Shown here in pieces: positions 17,201 to 24,320 of a stretch of 64,000 bases of DNA (the first letter of the stretch is position 1; each line of letters begins with the position of its first letter). The translations under genes and the position numbers were made by a program. Location of the stretch: NCBI GenBank assembly GCA_035293985.1, contig DATGLS010000014.1:247508-311507 (forward strand), given 5' to 3'. The notes beneath the pieces are model-generated. The model was not told the DNA's origin. It saw only the letters and a program-made list of their open reading frames with translations, and did not search any database. The stretch comes from JAVDCA01 sp035293985 (GTDB lineage: Bacteria; Pseudomonadota; Alphaproteobacteria; Rhizobiales; Xanthobacteraceae).

Positions 17201-17751
17201 AGCCGCGGCACGGGGCGCGGCGCCGGCGTTTCGAGCTCGGCGCCCGCGTGGTGGGCGAGCCGTCGCAGGAGCGCGCCGAGATTCTCGTGTCCACCTTCGC
17301 GGAAGAAGCGCAGCAGGGTCGCGAGCTCGTCGGGCGGCAGCGTCGAGGCCTCGGCGAGGCGGGGGTCGTCGCGATCTTCCCCCGGCAATACCGCCAGTGC
17401 GATGCCGCGCTCGCGCGCGAGCGTCGAGAGGCGCTCGACGCCATAGCGCCACCAGTCGAGACCGCCGAGCAGGCGTACGACGATGACCTTGGCATGCGCG
17501 CCGACGCGATCGATCCACAGATCGACCGACATCGGATGCTTGAGATCACGCAGTTGCACCAGCCGCACGCTCGGCAGCCGGCCGTGCTCGGTCGCCCCAT
17601 CCGCCACCCCACTCGCCGACCACGCGGCCGCGAGCCCGCTGAGGTCGCTGTCGGCGAAGGAGAGCACCGCGATGTCGCCCGGCGGCTGGCCGAGGTCGAC
17701 CGGCGCGACGATGTCGTCGAGCGACGCGGCGCTGGTCGCGAGGATATGCAT
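14251..17751 (-). CDS. cobN: Cobaltochelatase subunit CobN
   Basis: Large subunit of the aerobic cobalt chelatase, which inserts cobalt into hydrogenobyrinate a,c-diamide using ATP together with the CobS/CobT chelatase AAA+ and MIDAS-type subunits; those partners are not in this window. The 1166-residue protein shows PVIPIIFYRAMLLAADM, ILMPDYPGAPGRTGYAVGLD, HMGAHGTLEWLPGKA, LPTGRNLFTVDPRGLPTQTA, and GSATLRTGGEEIAQGL. The ATG at 17751 lies 2 bases after the cobW stop. Residues about 699-742 (SSPSPHPAGEGRGEG and what follows) are the in-frame translation of a G/C-rich repeat and sit in a segment where CobN proteins vary. Confidence 0.95.
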   Translation of the reverse strand: MHILATSAASLDDIVAPVDLGQPPGDIAVLSFADSDLSGLAAAWSASGVADGATEHGRLPSVRLVQLRDLKHPMSVDLWIDRVGAHAKVIVVRLLGGLDWWRYGVERLSTLARERGIALAVLPGEDRDDPRLAEASTLPPDELATLLRFFREGGHENLGALLRRLAHHAGAELETPAPRPVPRLAAYLPSAGAIDLERLAAALTPGRPVIPIIFYRAMLLAADMTPIDALCAALDARGLAAAPLMVPSLKDADAAAFVRAALARLAPAVIITTTGFAAGGEPGATTPLDDADVPVLQAVIATTKRAAWAESARGLGAADLAMHVVLPELDGRVLAGAIAFKDPLPVHADLAFTALANRPEPDRVEMLAARVAALVGLRAMPRAKRRIAILMPDYPGAPGRTGYAVGLDVPASVLALLDDLRAAGYAVAPSPPSSRALIDALDAPTGDAKLTLDDYAQLLAALPASVADRITSAWGAPADDADVRDGAFRFRAKSFGHAIVALAPDRGRTVDRRADYHDAALPPRHALVAFGLWLQHRAKIDALVHMGAHGTLEWLPGKAVALTQACFPETVLGALPAFYPFIVSNPGEAAQAKRRLAAVTIGHLPPPLVGTGLAGEARELERLLDEYAQADGLDRRRRERLAGLIVDTARRSGLAREAGVASDVAPDEALRRIDAWLCDLKDLAIKDGLHVYGRGATPSARDVSSPSPHPAGEGRGEGAAPQTPNREGTTRGEAASALKGERGCDTAYAASAAAERIALLAALEGRRVAPGPAGSPQRARRDVLPTGRNLFTVDPRGLPTQTAMDLGRLAADEVIRLYLQQHGEMPRALVIDLWGSATLRTGGEEIAQGLCLMGCRPIWDAGTGRVTGIEVLPTAAIGRPRVDVTWRISGLFRDLFPAQIALIDAATRAVATREESDEENPLAAAWRIAGETNRSRIFGTAPGAYGAGVEDLIGADHARDTIGAAYLAAASHAYAGADGAARSLPGGFAARVAAADLLLHTSDDPGRDLLEGDADVSHVGGFAAAAAALGRAPDLLMLDATDPRRPRARPLGQAIARLVHARAVNPRFIAGQMRHGPRGAAELAETVDRLVGFMQTTDAVPGELLDLVHAAYVADPQVRAFLLAENPAAARAIAERLEFARRRGLWHPRRNDIDADLAALRPEAGA
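15526..15655. repeat. G/C-rich repeat (family A) inside cobN, in frame
   Basis: On the plus strand CCCCCTCTCCCCCTTCAGGG is followed by CTGCCCCCTCACCCCGACCC and then TCTCCCGCCGGATGGGGAGA, the last a small hairpin (TCTCCC and GGGAGA). This is the same vocabulary as the intergenic copies near 1240, 5390, 28420 and 32780, and encodes a Ser/Pro/Gly/Glu-rich stretch. Confidence 0.7.
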
Positions 17752-17753
17752 GC

Positions 17754-18797
17754 CTATCCCAACAGGCCGCGGGTGATCGCGGCGCGGTCGATGCCCTTGA
17801 GCCCGATCACGACGAGCGCGCCGGCGCGGGTTTCGCCGGCGCTCCACGCCCGGTCAAAGTGGTGTGCGACGCGCGGGCCGACCGCCTGCACCAGGAGCCG
17901 CATCGGCTTGCCCGGCACCGCCGCGAAGCCCTTGATGCGCAGCACGCCCTCGGCCGCCGCCGTGGCGGCGACGCGCGCCGCGAGCGCGGCCGGATCGGCG
18001 ATCTCGGGCAGCGGCACCACGAAGCTGTCGAACTCGTCGTGGTCGTGATCTTCCTCGTCATCGTGGTGGGTGCGGCGGTTCTCGATGTCGTTCTCGGTCG
18101 CGACGCCGAGGCCGAGCAGCGCGCCGGGATCGACCTTGCCGTCGGCGACGGTCACGACCTTGACGGCGCGCGGCAGCGCGCGGGCGACGGCTGCGACGGC
18201 GGCGTCGATCCCGGCGCGATCGAGCAGATCGCGCTTGTTGAGCACCACGAGGTCGGCGCAGGCGATCTGGTCCTCGAACACTTCCTCGATCGGATCGTCG
18301 TGGTCGAGCGCCGCATCGGCGCCGCGCTGGCGCGCCAGCGCCTCGACATCTGCGGCGACCTGTCCGGCGGCGAGCGCGGCGCCGTCGACCACCGCGACGA
18401 CACCGTCGACGGTGACGCGGCTCTTGATGCTCGGCCAATGGAACGCCTGCACCAGCGGCTTCGGCAGCGCGAGGCCGGAGGTTTCGATCACGATGTGCTC
18501 GACCGCGGGTTGGCGCGCCAGCAGCTGGTCGAGCGCCGGCACGAACTCGTCAGCGACCGTGCAGCACAGGCAGCCGTTCGCAAGCTCGACGATGTTCTCT
18601 TCCGGGCATGCCGCGTCGCCGCAGCCTTTGAGGATCTCGCCGTCGATGCCGACATCGCCGAATTCGTTGACCAGCACCGCGAGCCGGCGGCCGCCCGCAT
18701 TGGCGAGCACGTGACGGATCAGCGTCGTCTTGCCGGCGCCGAGGAAGCCGGTGACGATGGTGCAAGGTACTCGCGTCGGTGCGCGCGCGGCGGTCAT
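17754..18797 (-). CDS. cobW: CobW-type G3E GTPase, cobalamin cluster
   Basis: G3E P-loop GTPase metallochaperone, thought to deliver cobalt for corrin assembly. The 347-residue protein has Walker A GFLGAGKTTLIRH, the family metal-site motif GCLCC in ANGCLCCTV (about residues 72-80), NKRDL as guanine specificity motif, and a His/Asp-rich segment HHDDEEDHDHDEFD (about residues 244-257), an additional likely metal-binding loop. The start at 18797 overlaps the DUF1636 stop as ATGA. An upstream extension in frame to 18971 lies in DUF1636 and is rejected. It is followed 2 bases later by cobN. Confidence 0.94.
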   Translation of the reverse strand: MTAARAPTRVPCTIVTGFLGAGKTTLIRHVLANAGGRRLAVLVNEFGDVGIDGEILKGCGDAACPEENIVELANGCLCCTVADEFVPALDQLLARQPAVEHIVIETSGLALPKPLVQAFHWPSIKSRVTVDGVVAVVDGAALAAGQVAADVEALARQRGADAALDHDDPIEEVFEDQIACADLVVLNKRDLLDRAGIDAAVAAVARALPRAVKVVTVADGKVDPGALLGLGVATENDIENRRTHHDDEEDHDHDEFDSFVVPLPEIADPAALAARVAATAAAEGVLRIKGFAAVPGKPMRLLVQAVGPRVAHHFDRAWSAGETRAGALVVIGLKGIDRAAITRGLLG

Positions 18798-19198
18798 GGC
18801 ATCTCCTCGATGAAGTCGAGCGGCGGCACGCGGGCAATCAGGCCGCGCTTGAGCGGCTCGGGCCGGCCGCGCCACGGCATGATGCCGTCGGCGGCGCCCG
18901 CGAGCAGGCGCGCGCCTTCGATCAGCGCCGGCGCCCCGGCGAGATCGAGCCCGCCGAAGATGTAGGCCCAAGATTCCTTGCCGCCGCCGTTGGCGCGCAC
19001 CGCGGCGCTCGGCCCGCGCGTGCAGTTGGCGAGGCAGCGCACGCGGCGGACCGCGACGCCCGAACCGTGCGCGGCGCGCACGGTTGCATCGGCGAGCAGC
19101 GCGCCCGGGCGCGGCTCGACGTCATCGGGCTCGCCCGCGCGTCGGCAGGTGATGCACACATAGACGGTCGCGAGATGATCCTGATGACCTTGCGCCAC
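18794..19198 (-). CDS. DUF1636 family putative metal-binding protein
   Basis: A ferredoxin-like (2Fe-2S or thioredoxin-fold) DUF1636 protein, usually found beside cobW in alphaproteobacterial cobalamin operons. VYVCITCRRAG and RCLANCTRGPSAAV provide the four Cys. I place the start at the GTG at 19198, giving 134 residues, because a GGAG lies 9 bases upstream and the family begins just before VYVCITC. The frame stays open to an ATG at 19330, but that lies inside the riboswitch aptamer; another GTG at 19291 has GGAG from the aptamer 10 bases upstream. It is the first gene after the cobalamin riboswitch, and its stop overlaps the cobW start. Confidence 0.82.
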   Translation of the reverse strand: MAQGHQDHLATVYVCITCRRAGEPDDVEPRPGALLADATVRAAHGSGVAVRRVRCLANCTRGPSAAVRANGGGKESWAYIFGGLDLAGAPALIEGARLLAGAADGIMPWRGRPEPLKRGLIARVPPLDFIEEMP

Positions 19199-19204
19199 CC
19201 GCGC

Positions 19205-19272
19205 ATGCTCCGCGGAGCAAGCCTCCGCCTTGGGGTGCCGTGTGTCATGCGATCCCGCCCGAGGCACCCCGC
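19205..19272 (-). promoter_or_regulatory. Hairpins between cobalamin aptamer and first start codon (possible expression platform)
   Basis: On the minus strand GGGGTGCC (19263-19270) can pair with GGCACCCC (19232-19239), and GCGGAG then CTCCGC form a second hairpin directly before the GGAG used by the GTG at 19198. No T-run follows either, so control of translation rather than termination is more likely. That reading is inference. Confidence 0.4.
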
Positions 19273-19294
19273 CCGGACCGGCAATCGTCACGAC

Positions 19295-19475
19295 GGCAGG
19301 TCTCCTGGCTCGCGGCTCGGCGCCCGTCACCGCCTTCCCGGGACATCCCAGTGGCTCAGTGGCTCGGGCTCGCCGCTCACAGTTGCGGGGGCAGCTGCGG
19401 AGTTGAGACCGTTCGCGAATCGCGCGACATCCCGCACCGCATTCCCTGTTCGCTCTCGAAACGAGAGACCGTCGA
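19295..19475 (-). ncRNA. Cobalamin riboswitch (AdoCbl-type aptamer)
   Basis: Read on the minus strand: GGTCTC opens P1, then AACAGGGAATGCGGTG, then the B12 box with GCAGCTGCCCCCGCAACTGT, GGCGAG, CCACTGG, CCGGGAAGGC, and the closing GCCAGGAGACCTGCC at 19295-19309. Order and spacing match the conserved cobalamin aptamer. P1 pairs GGTCTC (19465-19470) with GAGACC. It precedes DUF1636-cobW-cobN-cobG-cobH-cobI-cobJ, so adenosylcobalamin should repress its own synthesis at the chelatase and early corrin steps. Confidence 0.97.
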
Positions 19476-19485
19476 TTGCGCGGGG

Positions 19486-19514
19486 ACTAAAGACAGGCGT
19501 GGCCGGATTGTCAA
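19486..19514 (-). promoter_or_regulatory. Sigma-70-type promoter of the riboswitch-led cob operon
   Basis: On the minus strand TTGACA (19509-19514) and TTTAGT (19486-19491) are spaced by exactly 17 bases. Transcription would begin near 19479, just ahead of the first aptamer stem, so the promoter and riboswitch positions support one another. Confidence 0.75.
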
Positions 19515-19571
19515 TGCGGATGCCTGGACGAGATGTCCACGCGTCGATTCTCCGGCCCGCTGCAGCCGGGT

Positions 19572-20450
19572 CTAGGCGACGGTCAATCCGCCGCCCAGCT
19601 TGGCCTGCGCTCCCTTACCGTCGGTTGCGATGACGTCCCACGCGCCGACCGGTGCATCCGCGTCGACGGCAAGCTGACAAGTGATGGAACTCGCGTTCGA
19701 CAGCACGCTGGTCGCAAGAATCTGACGGCCGCCGAATGCGATCTTGACTTCCTTGATCAGATCCAATCCATCGCCCGTCAGCTCGAGCTTGGGCGCGGTC
19801 CCCCGAACGACTTTGGCTGGATTGACGCCGCGGATCACCGGTGTCGGATGCGTCGGATCCTGGCCGCCCGATGTCGCCGTCTTCGCGCCGAAATAGAAGC
19901 TCGAGACCGCCGTCACTAGCGTTGCGAGGATGGCCAGCAGCTGTTTGGCGAAGTCCTCGCTCGCCGGATTTGCGATGTCCCGGTAATAGACGACATATTT
20001 CTGATCGGCGCCTGTCCCGCTCGGCTGGTCGAAAAGGTATTGCGCGTTGGGCAGTCCTTTCTTGAACGAGTCGCGCGCCTCCTGGGACAGCGGAGGGCTC
20101 GCGACGATTTTGCCGTTCGACGACAGACTGCTGTAGAGAAAGATCGTCACGATCGCGAACAGCAGGATCAAGCTCAAGGCGATGACGGAGCGTACGGACC
20201 CTTCGGGGAGGCCGAGAGCCTGGGTCCGGTCCGTCAGGTCGACGCCGGCGAACACCACGGCCGTGAGCGCGAGCGTCACCAGTAGCACGAGCACCCCGCC
20301 GATGATAAAGATCGGCAACATGATTTCCGGCTCGATCACAGCGGAGTTCGCGCCGGGATGCAGAAACATGGCTGCCACCAGCACCCCGGTGATGACCAGG
20401 AACGCGATCGCCGTGATGATGATCACGCGCACGATTTTCTTGCTGATCAT
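19572..20450 (-). CDS. Membrane protein with C-terminal IPT/TIG-like domain
   Basis: A 292-residue protein of unknown function, last gene of the SARP-associated cassette. Hydrophobic segments lie at about residues 7-27 (VRVIIITAIAFLVITGVLVA), 43-68, 86-107 and 170-190. The C-terminal 85 residues (PVIRGVNPAKVVRGTAPKLE onward, with VKIAFGG and GAWDVIATD) look like an immunoglobulin-like IPT/TIG fold. The ATG at 20450 has GAGG about 11 bases upstream; an upstream frame extension overlaps the neighbouring gene. It lies 62 bases after the peptidoglycan hydrolase, probably in the same transcript. A membrane platform or anchor role is guesswork. Confidence 0.78.
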   Translation of the reverse strand: MISKKIVRVIIITAIAFLVITGVLVAAMFLHPGANSAVIEPEIMLPIFIIGGVLVLLVTLALTAVVFAGVDLTDRTQALGLPEGSVRSVIALSLILLFAIVTIFLYSSLSSNGKIVASPPLSQEARDSFKKGLPNAQYLFDQPSGTGADQKYVVYYRDIANPASEDFAKQLLAILATLVTAVSSFYFGAKTATSGGQDPTHPTPVIRGVNPAKVVRGTAPKLELTGDGLDLIKEVKIAFGGRQILATSVLSNASSITCQLAVDADAPVGAWDVIATDGKGAQAKLGGGLTVA

Positions 20451-20512
20451 TGGCGGGTTTCCTCGCGAGATTGGTTGGACGGCGTCGATCGATTCGTTTG
20501 GTGATTGGCCGC

Positions 20513-22519
20513 TCAGGAGGTCGGCAAGCTCGCCAGGCCTCGCTCGAACAATTTGGCCTCCTGCTCGCGCCGATCGCGCAGACCCGCCGAATTGGGCCAC
20601 AAACGCTCCATGTGGCGGAAGTCATCGGGAATCAGCTGAAACTGCTTGCTTTCCATGTGTTGCTTGATATCGCGCATCTCGCTGTAGCGCGGCTCCGGTC
20701 GGTTGAACGATGCACCGCGGTTGTAGGTCAGCGACACCAGGGCGCCCAAGCAATCCGGACCGATCAGGTTGGTGTTGGGCAGCGCGTTCTGCACGATCGC
20801 GACCCAGCGCGGGATGACCGCGTTCTTGTGCACCTGGATGGCGGCGTCCCAGGGAACGGTGACGACGGCGCCGAGCTGGCTGGCCAGGGGGCGCGCCGCC
20901 GGGCCGGTTTTGCCGATGGCGGGCACGAGTGCGTCGATCATGGGGCCGGGAATGTTACCCGCCCAATCGCTTCGCAGCTGGTTCTGCGTCGCGTATCCGA
21001 CGTCGTATCCGATGCCGATGGTGACGCCCGACTGCTCGCCGGGCCATTCCGGGTGAGTGAGCTTCTTCTCATAGACCGCCTGGCTGCTGACCTCGCACGC
21101 AACGATCAGATCGAATGCCGCTTGCGAGATCTTCGTCTGCGAGGGTTGTGTATCTCCGGCGCTCCTGACGTTGTCGCCCTCCAGGTCGAGCCATCTGATC
21201 GCGTGGATCTTCGACGCCGGAAAAGTCGACCGCTGGACCCGATGGCTCTGGTTGCCGCCGAGCAGCTGGATGGACTTTCCGTCGTCGAGAAATTGCACGC
21301 AGAAGGCGACATGACCCGTCCCGTCCGTCCCCGGCGTCTTGGACAGAACGACCACCGCACCCTGCGGCACCGCGTCGGCTCGGACCGGGAGCGCCGTGCC
21401 CCAGCTGCTCCAATTGACCGCGGCTGCCGCGCCTTTGGGAATCGAGGCGGCCGCCGTTGCATTGCCGCTGTCCTTCATGCAATGAGCCGCGAACGCGCCG
21501 CACCACGGGAGAATGTGGTTCTGATGACCGAGATCGGTGGCGTCGAAATAGCTTTCGATGTCGCTGGCGTTCGTTGCCTCGGCGATATGGTCGGCCTCGG
21601 CCTTGAGCGCGACGTCGAACCAGGGTGCCTCGCCCTGCTTGATCTGCAGCAATTCCTCCGGGGCGAACTGCTTGATGAGGTCGAACGCGTTCTTGAGCGC
21701 GTCATCGAGCGCAGCTCCGGTGGCTGCGACGAAATCCTTGATCGTCTTGGGCGACGTCAGCGTCCCGGTGTATTGGCTGCGCGTCGCGAACAACGCGTCG
21801 AGGTCGGCTTGCGCCATCATAGGCTGGAGCACGGCCAGCACGGTTTTGGTTTGATCCTGATCGTCGCCGCTCGCGTCGAGAATCGCGACCGCCGCGTCCA
21901 CGCTCGCGAGATATGCGTGGAAGAGATCGAGATAGCTCGGGACGAACTTGTCCGTCAGTCCCGCCGCCGCGGTCTGCTTGGCGCTGATCGCCTTGGCGTC
22001 GGCATACATGCGATAGATCGCGCCCCAGATCTGCTTCAGCCAGTGATCAAAATCGCCCTCCTGGAACGGACCAGCACCGAGAGTTTTTCCGTCATTCTGC
22101 AGGAAGGCCAGTGAGGCGTCCCACTCCGCCTGTGTGACCTTCAACGGGCCAACGGCGGTCGATCCGATCGCCGGGGCGACATTGATGAGATTCGTCTCGA
22201 TCAGTCCGCGGGCGATGACGAAATCAGCCGCCACGTACCACGGCGCCGTGGTGTCGAGGCCGTTCATCGCGGTCTCGATGTCGATGCAGGTATCCACAAA
22301 GATTTCACGATCGACGGGCAGCCGCGATCCCGAGTCGGGCTTGCAATCAGTGCTGCTGATCCAGCCGCGGTCGCCCACCTTCAACACGACCTCGATCAAC
22401 GCACCGTTGGTCTGGCCGGTTGCGTCAACGACCTCGTTCGGAAACAGCTGGAAAAGCTGGGTGCCGCCAGGCTTGTCGAAGAAACCCGTGATCCTGGTGG
22501 TGCGGTATTTCATTTGCAT
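20513..22519 (-). CDS. Two-domain peptidoglycan hydrolase (CHAP/NlpC-like plus lysozyme-like)
   Basis: A 668-residue protein without a signal peptide. Residues about 330-440 resemble a Cys peptidase/amidase (TIGR02594, CHAP-like): Cys340 in PWCGAFAAHC and His403 in GTGHVAFCVQF. Residues about 468-640 resemble a phage-type lysozyme: probable catalytic Glu476 in VACEVSSQAVYEKKL, with GVTIGIGYDVGYA and a closing GCLxxLxYNRG-like stretch ALVSLTYNRGASF. The first 330 residues have no recognised domain. It would cut both the peptide and glycan parts of the wall. Its start overlaps the lipoprotein stop by 10 bases. A lysis, secretion-needle or toxin role is possible; no phage genes are adjacent. Confidence 0.78.
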   Translation of the reverse strand: MQMKYRTTRITGFFDKPGGTQLFQLFPNEVVDATGQTNGALIEVVLKVGDRGWISSTDCKPDSGSRLPVDREIFVDTCIDIETAMNGLDTTAPWYVAADFVIARGLIETNLINVAPAIGSTAVGPLKVTQAEWDASLAFLQNDGKTLGAGPFQEGDFDHWLKQIWGAIYRMYADAKAISAKQTAAAGLTDKFVPSYLDLFHAYLASVDAAVAILDASGDDQDQTKTVLAVLQPMMAQADLDALFATRSQYTGTLTSPKTIKDFVAATGAALDDALKNAFDLIKQFAPEELLQIKQGEAPWFDVALKAEADHIAEATNASDIESYFDATDLGHQNHILPWCGAFAAHCMKDSGNATAAASIPKGAAAAVNWSSWGTALPVRADAVPQGAVVVLSKTPGTDGTGHVAFCVQFLDDGKSIQLLGGNQSHRVQRSTFPASKIHAIRWLDLEGDNVRSAGDTQPSQTKISQAAFDLIVACEVSSQAVYEKKLTHPEWPGEQSGVTIGIGYDVGYATQNQLRSDWAGNIPGPMIDALVPAIGKTGPAARPLASQLGAVVTVPWDAAIQVHKNAVIPRWVAIVQNALPNTNLIGPDCLGALVSLTYNRGASFNRPEPRYSEMRDIKQHMESKQFQLIPDDFRHMERLWPNSAGLRDRREQEAKLFERGLASLPTS

Positions 22520-23871
22520 GCCCCGTCAGTTGGTTGCGGCAATGCCAGCAAAAGGTCGGGCGTCACCTGGTTCGAGAAGGCTTTGGGCAGCGAAAGCGTG
22601 AGCAGCGCCGGCTTGATTTGCGGGCGGACGGCCGCGATCCTGGCGCGCAAGTCCTTATCGCCGATCGACTTGATGTCGCATGACAGCGGTGTCTTCGGCG
22701 TCGGTTGGGCCGCGTTCAGTCCATTGATCAATTGATGGAGCGCCTGGATGCCGTCGGAAGGATCAGGCGTGTCATAGGTATTTTTTTCGAAATAATTCTG
22801 CCCCCGGTCCGGAAGACACTTTCCGAGTCCGATAATTTCATCGATCTCGTTACCGTTGAGCTTGGTATCCTTGGCATGAAATGCCGCCAAGAATATCTTG
22901 ATTGCACCTTTGGTATAGTTTCCGGCCTGACCGGATTCGCTGTCAGGAACACAGAGCGTTTTCTGAATGGTTTTGTAGTATGAAAGCGAGATACTCTGCG
23001 GCGCGACAAAAAGTTCGGCGACGTCGGCGGGAAGCGCCGGTTGTTGAGGACGGCGGTCGGGCTTGGTCACCTTCTGGGTGGCGTGCAGGGCAACGCCGCC
23101 CACGAGATGTGGATCAATGAGAGGCTTCTTGTCGTCCAGGCCCTGCGGGCCATTGTGCTCGAAGATCGTGACCGTGGTATTGATGTTCATCTCGATCGTC
23201 ATCGGCATGCAGAGCCGAAGATAGGACCGAAGCGCATAGATCGCGGCGGCGCGGTTATCGATCGTCTGGGTGTTGATTTCTTCGCGATAAGACTGCTGTC
23301 GACTCAAGACGACCGACTGCACCGTCGAATGATCGACCTCGAGCAGGAGGCGCGACTGGATATTCGTGAATGTATCCGACGCAAGCCCGAATGCGACGCC
23401 GACCAGGGTAATGGGGTTTGCGCCGACGCCGGTGACGCGCATGATCGCCTGCGCCGCCGTGTTGAGCGAATTGATTTCGGCGACGATCGGCGCCTGTGAG
23501 CGCCGCTTGTCGTCGAGCCATGCGAGATAGGCATCGCATCGCGCATCGATATCGTTCAAGCCCGCTTGCACGATGAGGCCCCAGCCCGGCGAAAATCCGG
23601 CCGGCTGACATGCCGTGGTCGAACTCGAAGGCGGCGTGACGCCCGCCTGGCGGCAGAGCTCATCCAGGTAGACATCCTGGAGCTCGGTGACGGAGACGAT
23701 ATTCGAGTTTGGAATGTTGGTTCCGATGCCCTCGCGATAGTATTGGTTCTCCGTGACGGGATCGCATGCCGAAATCAGCGCGGCGATGGTTATCAGGATC
23801 GCGCTCAAGCTCGATCGGCCGAGTCGCGATCGCGGTCGCTTGCAAATCGCAATCAAGGAACCCCCCGTCAT
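22510..23871 (-). CDS. Putative lipoprotein of the SARP-associated cassette
   Basis: A 453-residue protein of unknown function. It has a signal peptide with lipobox LISAC, Cys36 being the lipidation site. Asp follows Cys, which in Escherichia coli favours inner membrane retention; whether that holds here is unknown. The mature part is predicted soluble with no recognised domain and several scattered Cys (CRQAGV, CQPAGF, CDAYLAWL, LCVPDSE, GKCLPD, LSCDIK). Base composition is visibly lower in GC than the cob genes. The start overlaps the stop of the 65-residue upstream gene as ATGA and its end overlaps the hydrolase by 10 bases, so the genes are translationally coupled. Confidence 0.75.
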   Translation of the reverse strand: MTGGSLIAICKRPRSRLGRSSLSAILITIAALISACDPVTENQYYREGIGTNIPNSNIVSVTELQDVYLDELCRQAGVTPPSSSTTACQPAGFSPGWGLIVQAGLNDIDARCDAYLAWLDDKRRSQAPIVAEINSLNTAAQAIMRVTGVGANPITLVGVAFGLASDTFTNIQSRLLLEVDHSTVQSVVLSRQQSYREEINTQTIDNRAAAIYALRSYLRLCMPMTIEMNINTTVTIFEHNGPQGLDDKKPLIDPHLVGGVALHATQKVTKPDRRPQQPALPADVAELFVAPQSISLSYYKTIQKTLCVPDSESGQAGNYTKGAIKIFLAAFHAKDTKLNGNEIDEIIGLGKCLPDRGQNYFEKNTYDTPDPSDGIQALHQLINGLNAAQPTPKTPLSCDIKSIGDKDLRARIAAVRPQIKPALLTLSLPKAFSNQVTPDLLLALPQPTDGACK

Positions 23872-24065
23872 TTCAAACTTTCTTTCTGTGCCGACAAGGC
23901 TGCCCGCAACCGGGTCGCAATGAGCCCGAACGCTGCTTCAATATCGTCGGCAATCTGCCTTTGTTGCGTATTCACGCTTCGTATCTGCGCACGCCACTGC
24001 AATTGATCGTCGGCGTTGGCCTCCTCCAGCCAGAACCGGAGTATGAAGACTTCGTCTGGCCACAT
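23868..24065 (-). CDS. Small conserved-looking protein, 65 residues
   Basis: Begins MWPDEVFILRFWLEEANADD and continues QLQWRAQIRSVNTQQRQ, then a helix to LSAQKESLK. The pattern (V)FxLRFWxE..WRxxIRxV recalls a family of small proteins of unknown function in proteobacteria, from memory only. The ATG at 24065 has GAGG 7 bases upstream; a longer frame to 24107 lacks this. The stop overlaps the lipoprotein start as ATGA. It is the first gene of the four-gene unit downstream of the SARP regulator. Confidence 0.65.
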   Translation of the reverse strand: MWPDEVFILRFWLEEANADDQLQWRAQIRSVNTQQRQIADDIEAAFGLIATRLRAALSAQKESLK

Positions 24066-24320
24066 GCGTCGACCTCGGTCCGGCGAATTTCGGGCCCAGC
24101 CTGGCATGCATCGCTCTCGGGACGATCCGCTCTCGATTGCGTGAGTATTACGCGCGGCAACGGCGCGCGATCGGATGGCGCTCTCGTTTGCTGTCGCACG
24201 CGCGTCACGCGGGGATCACGCGGCGATGGGTGGAGGATTCGGAATCGCGGAAGGCCGCGTGCGGCGGCCGGCGCGCCGCACGTTACGTGGTGACCCAGGT
24301 TTGGCGAGCGGATCGGGCGG
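24066..24320. other. Gap between the SARP gene and the four-gene unit
   Basis: 255 bases with no supported gene on either strand. It must hold either a read-through leader or the promoter of the downstream unit; no convincing sigma-70 boxes or terminator hairpin were seen. It is the natural place to look for direct-repeat SARP binding sites. Confidence 0.4.

Noticed and set aside
15682..18048. A long plus-strand open frame antisense to cobN
   Set aside because: Shadow of cobN; no recognisable domain and a composition typical of antisense GC-rich frames.
19199..19330. The upstream portion of the DUF1636 frame as part of the protein
   Set aside because: The ATG at 19330 lies inside the conserved cobalamin aptamer, so it is unlikely to be a start.
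20513..22519. A prophage remnant explaining the lysozyme-like domain
   Set aside because: No capsid, tail, integrase or terminase gene lies nearby, and the neighbours form a coherent unit with a SARP regulator.
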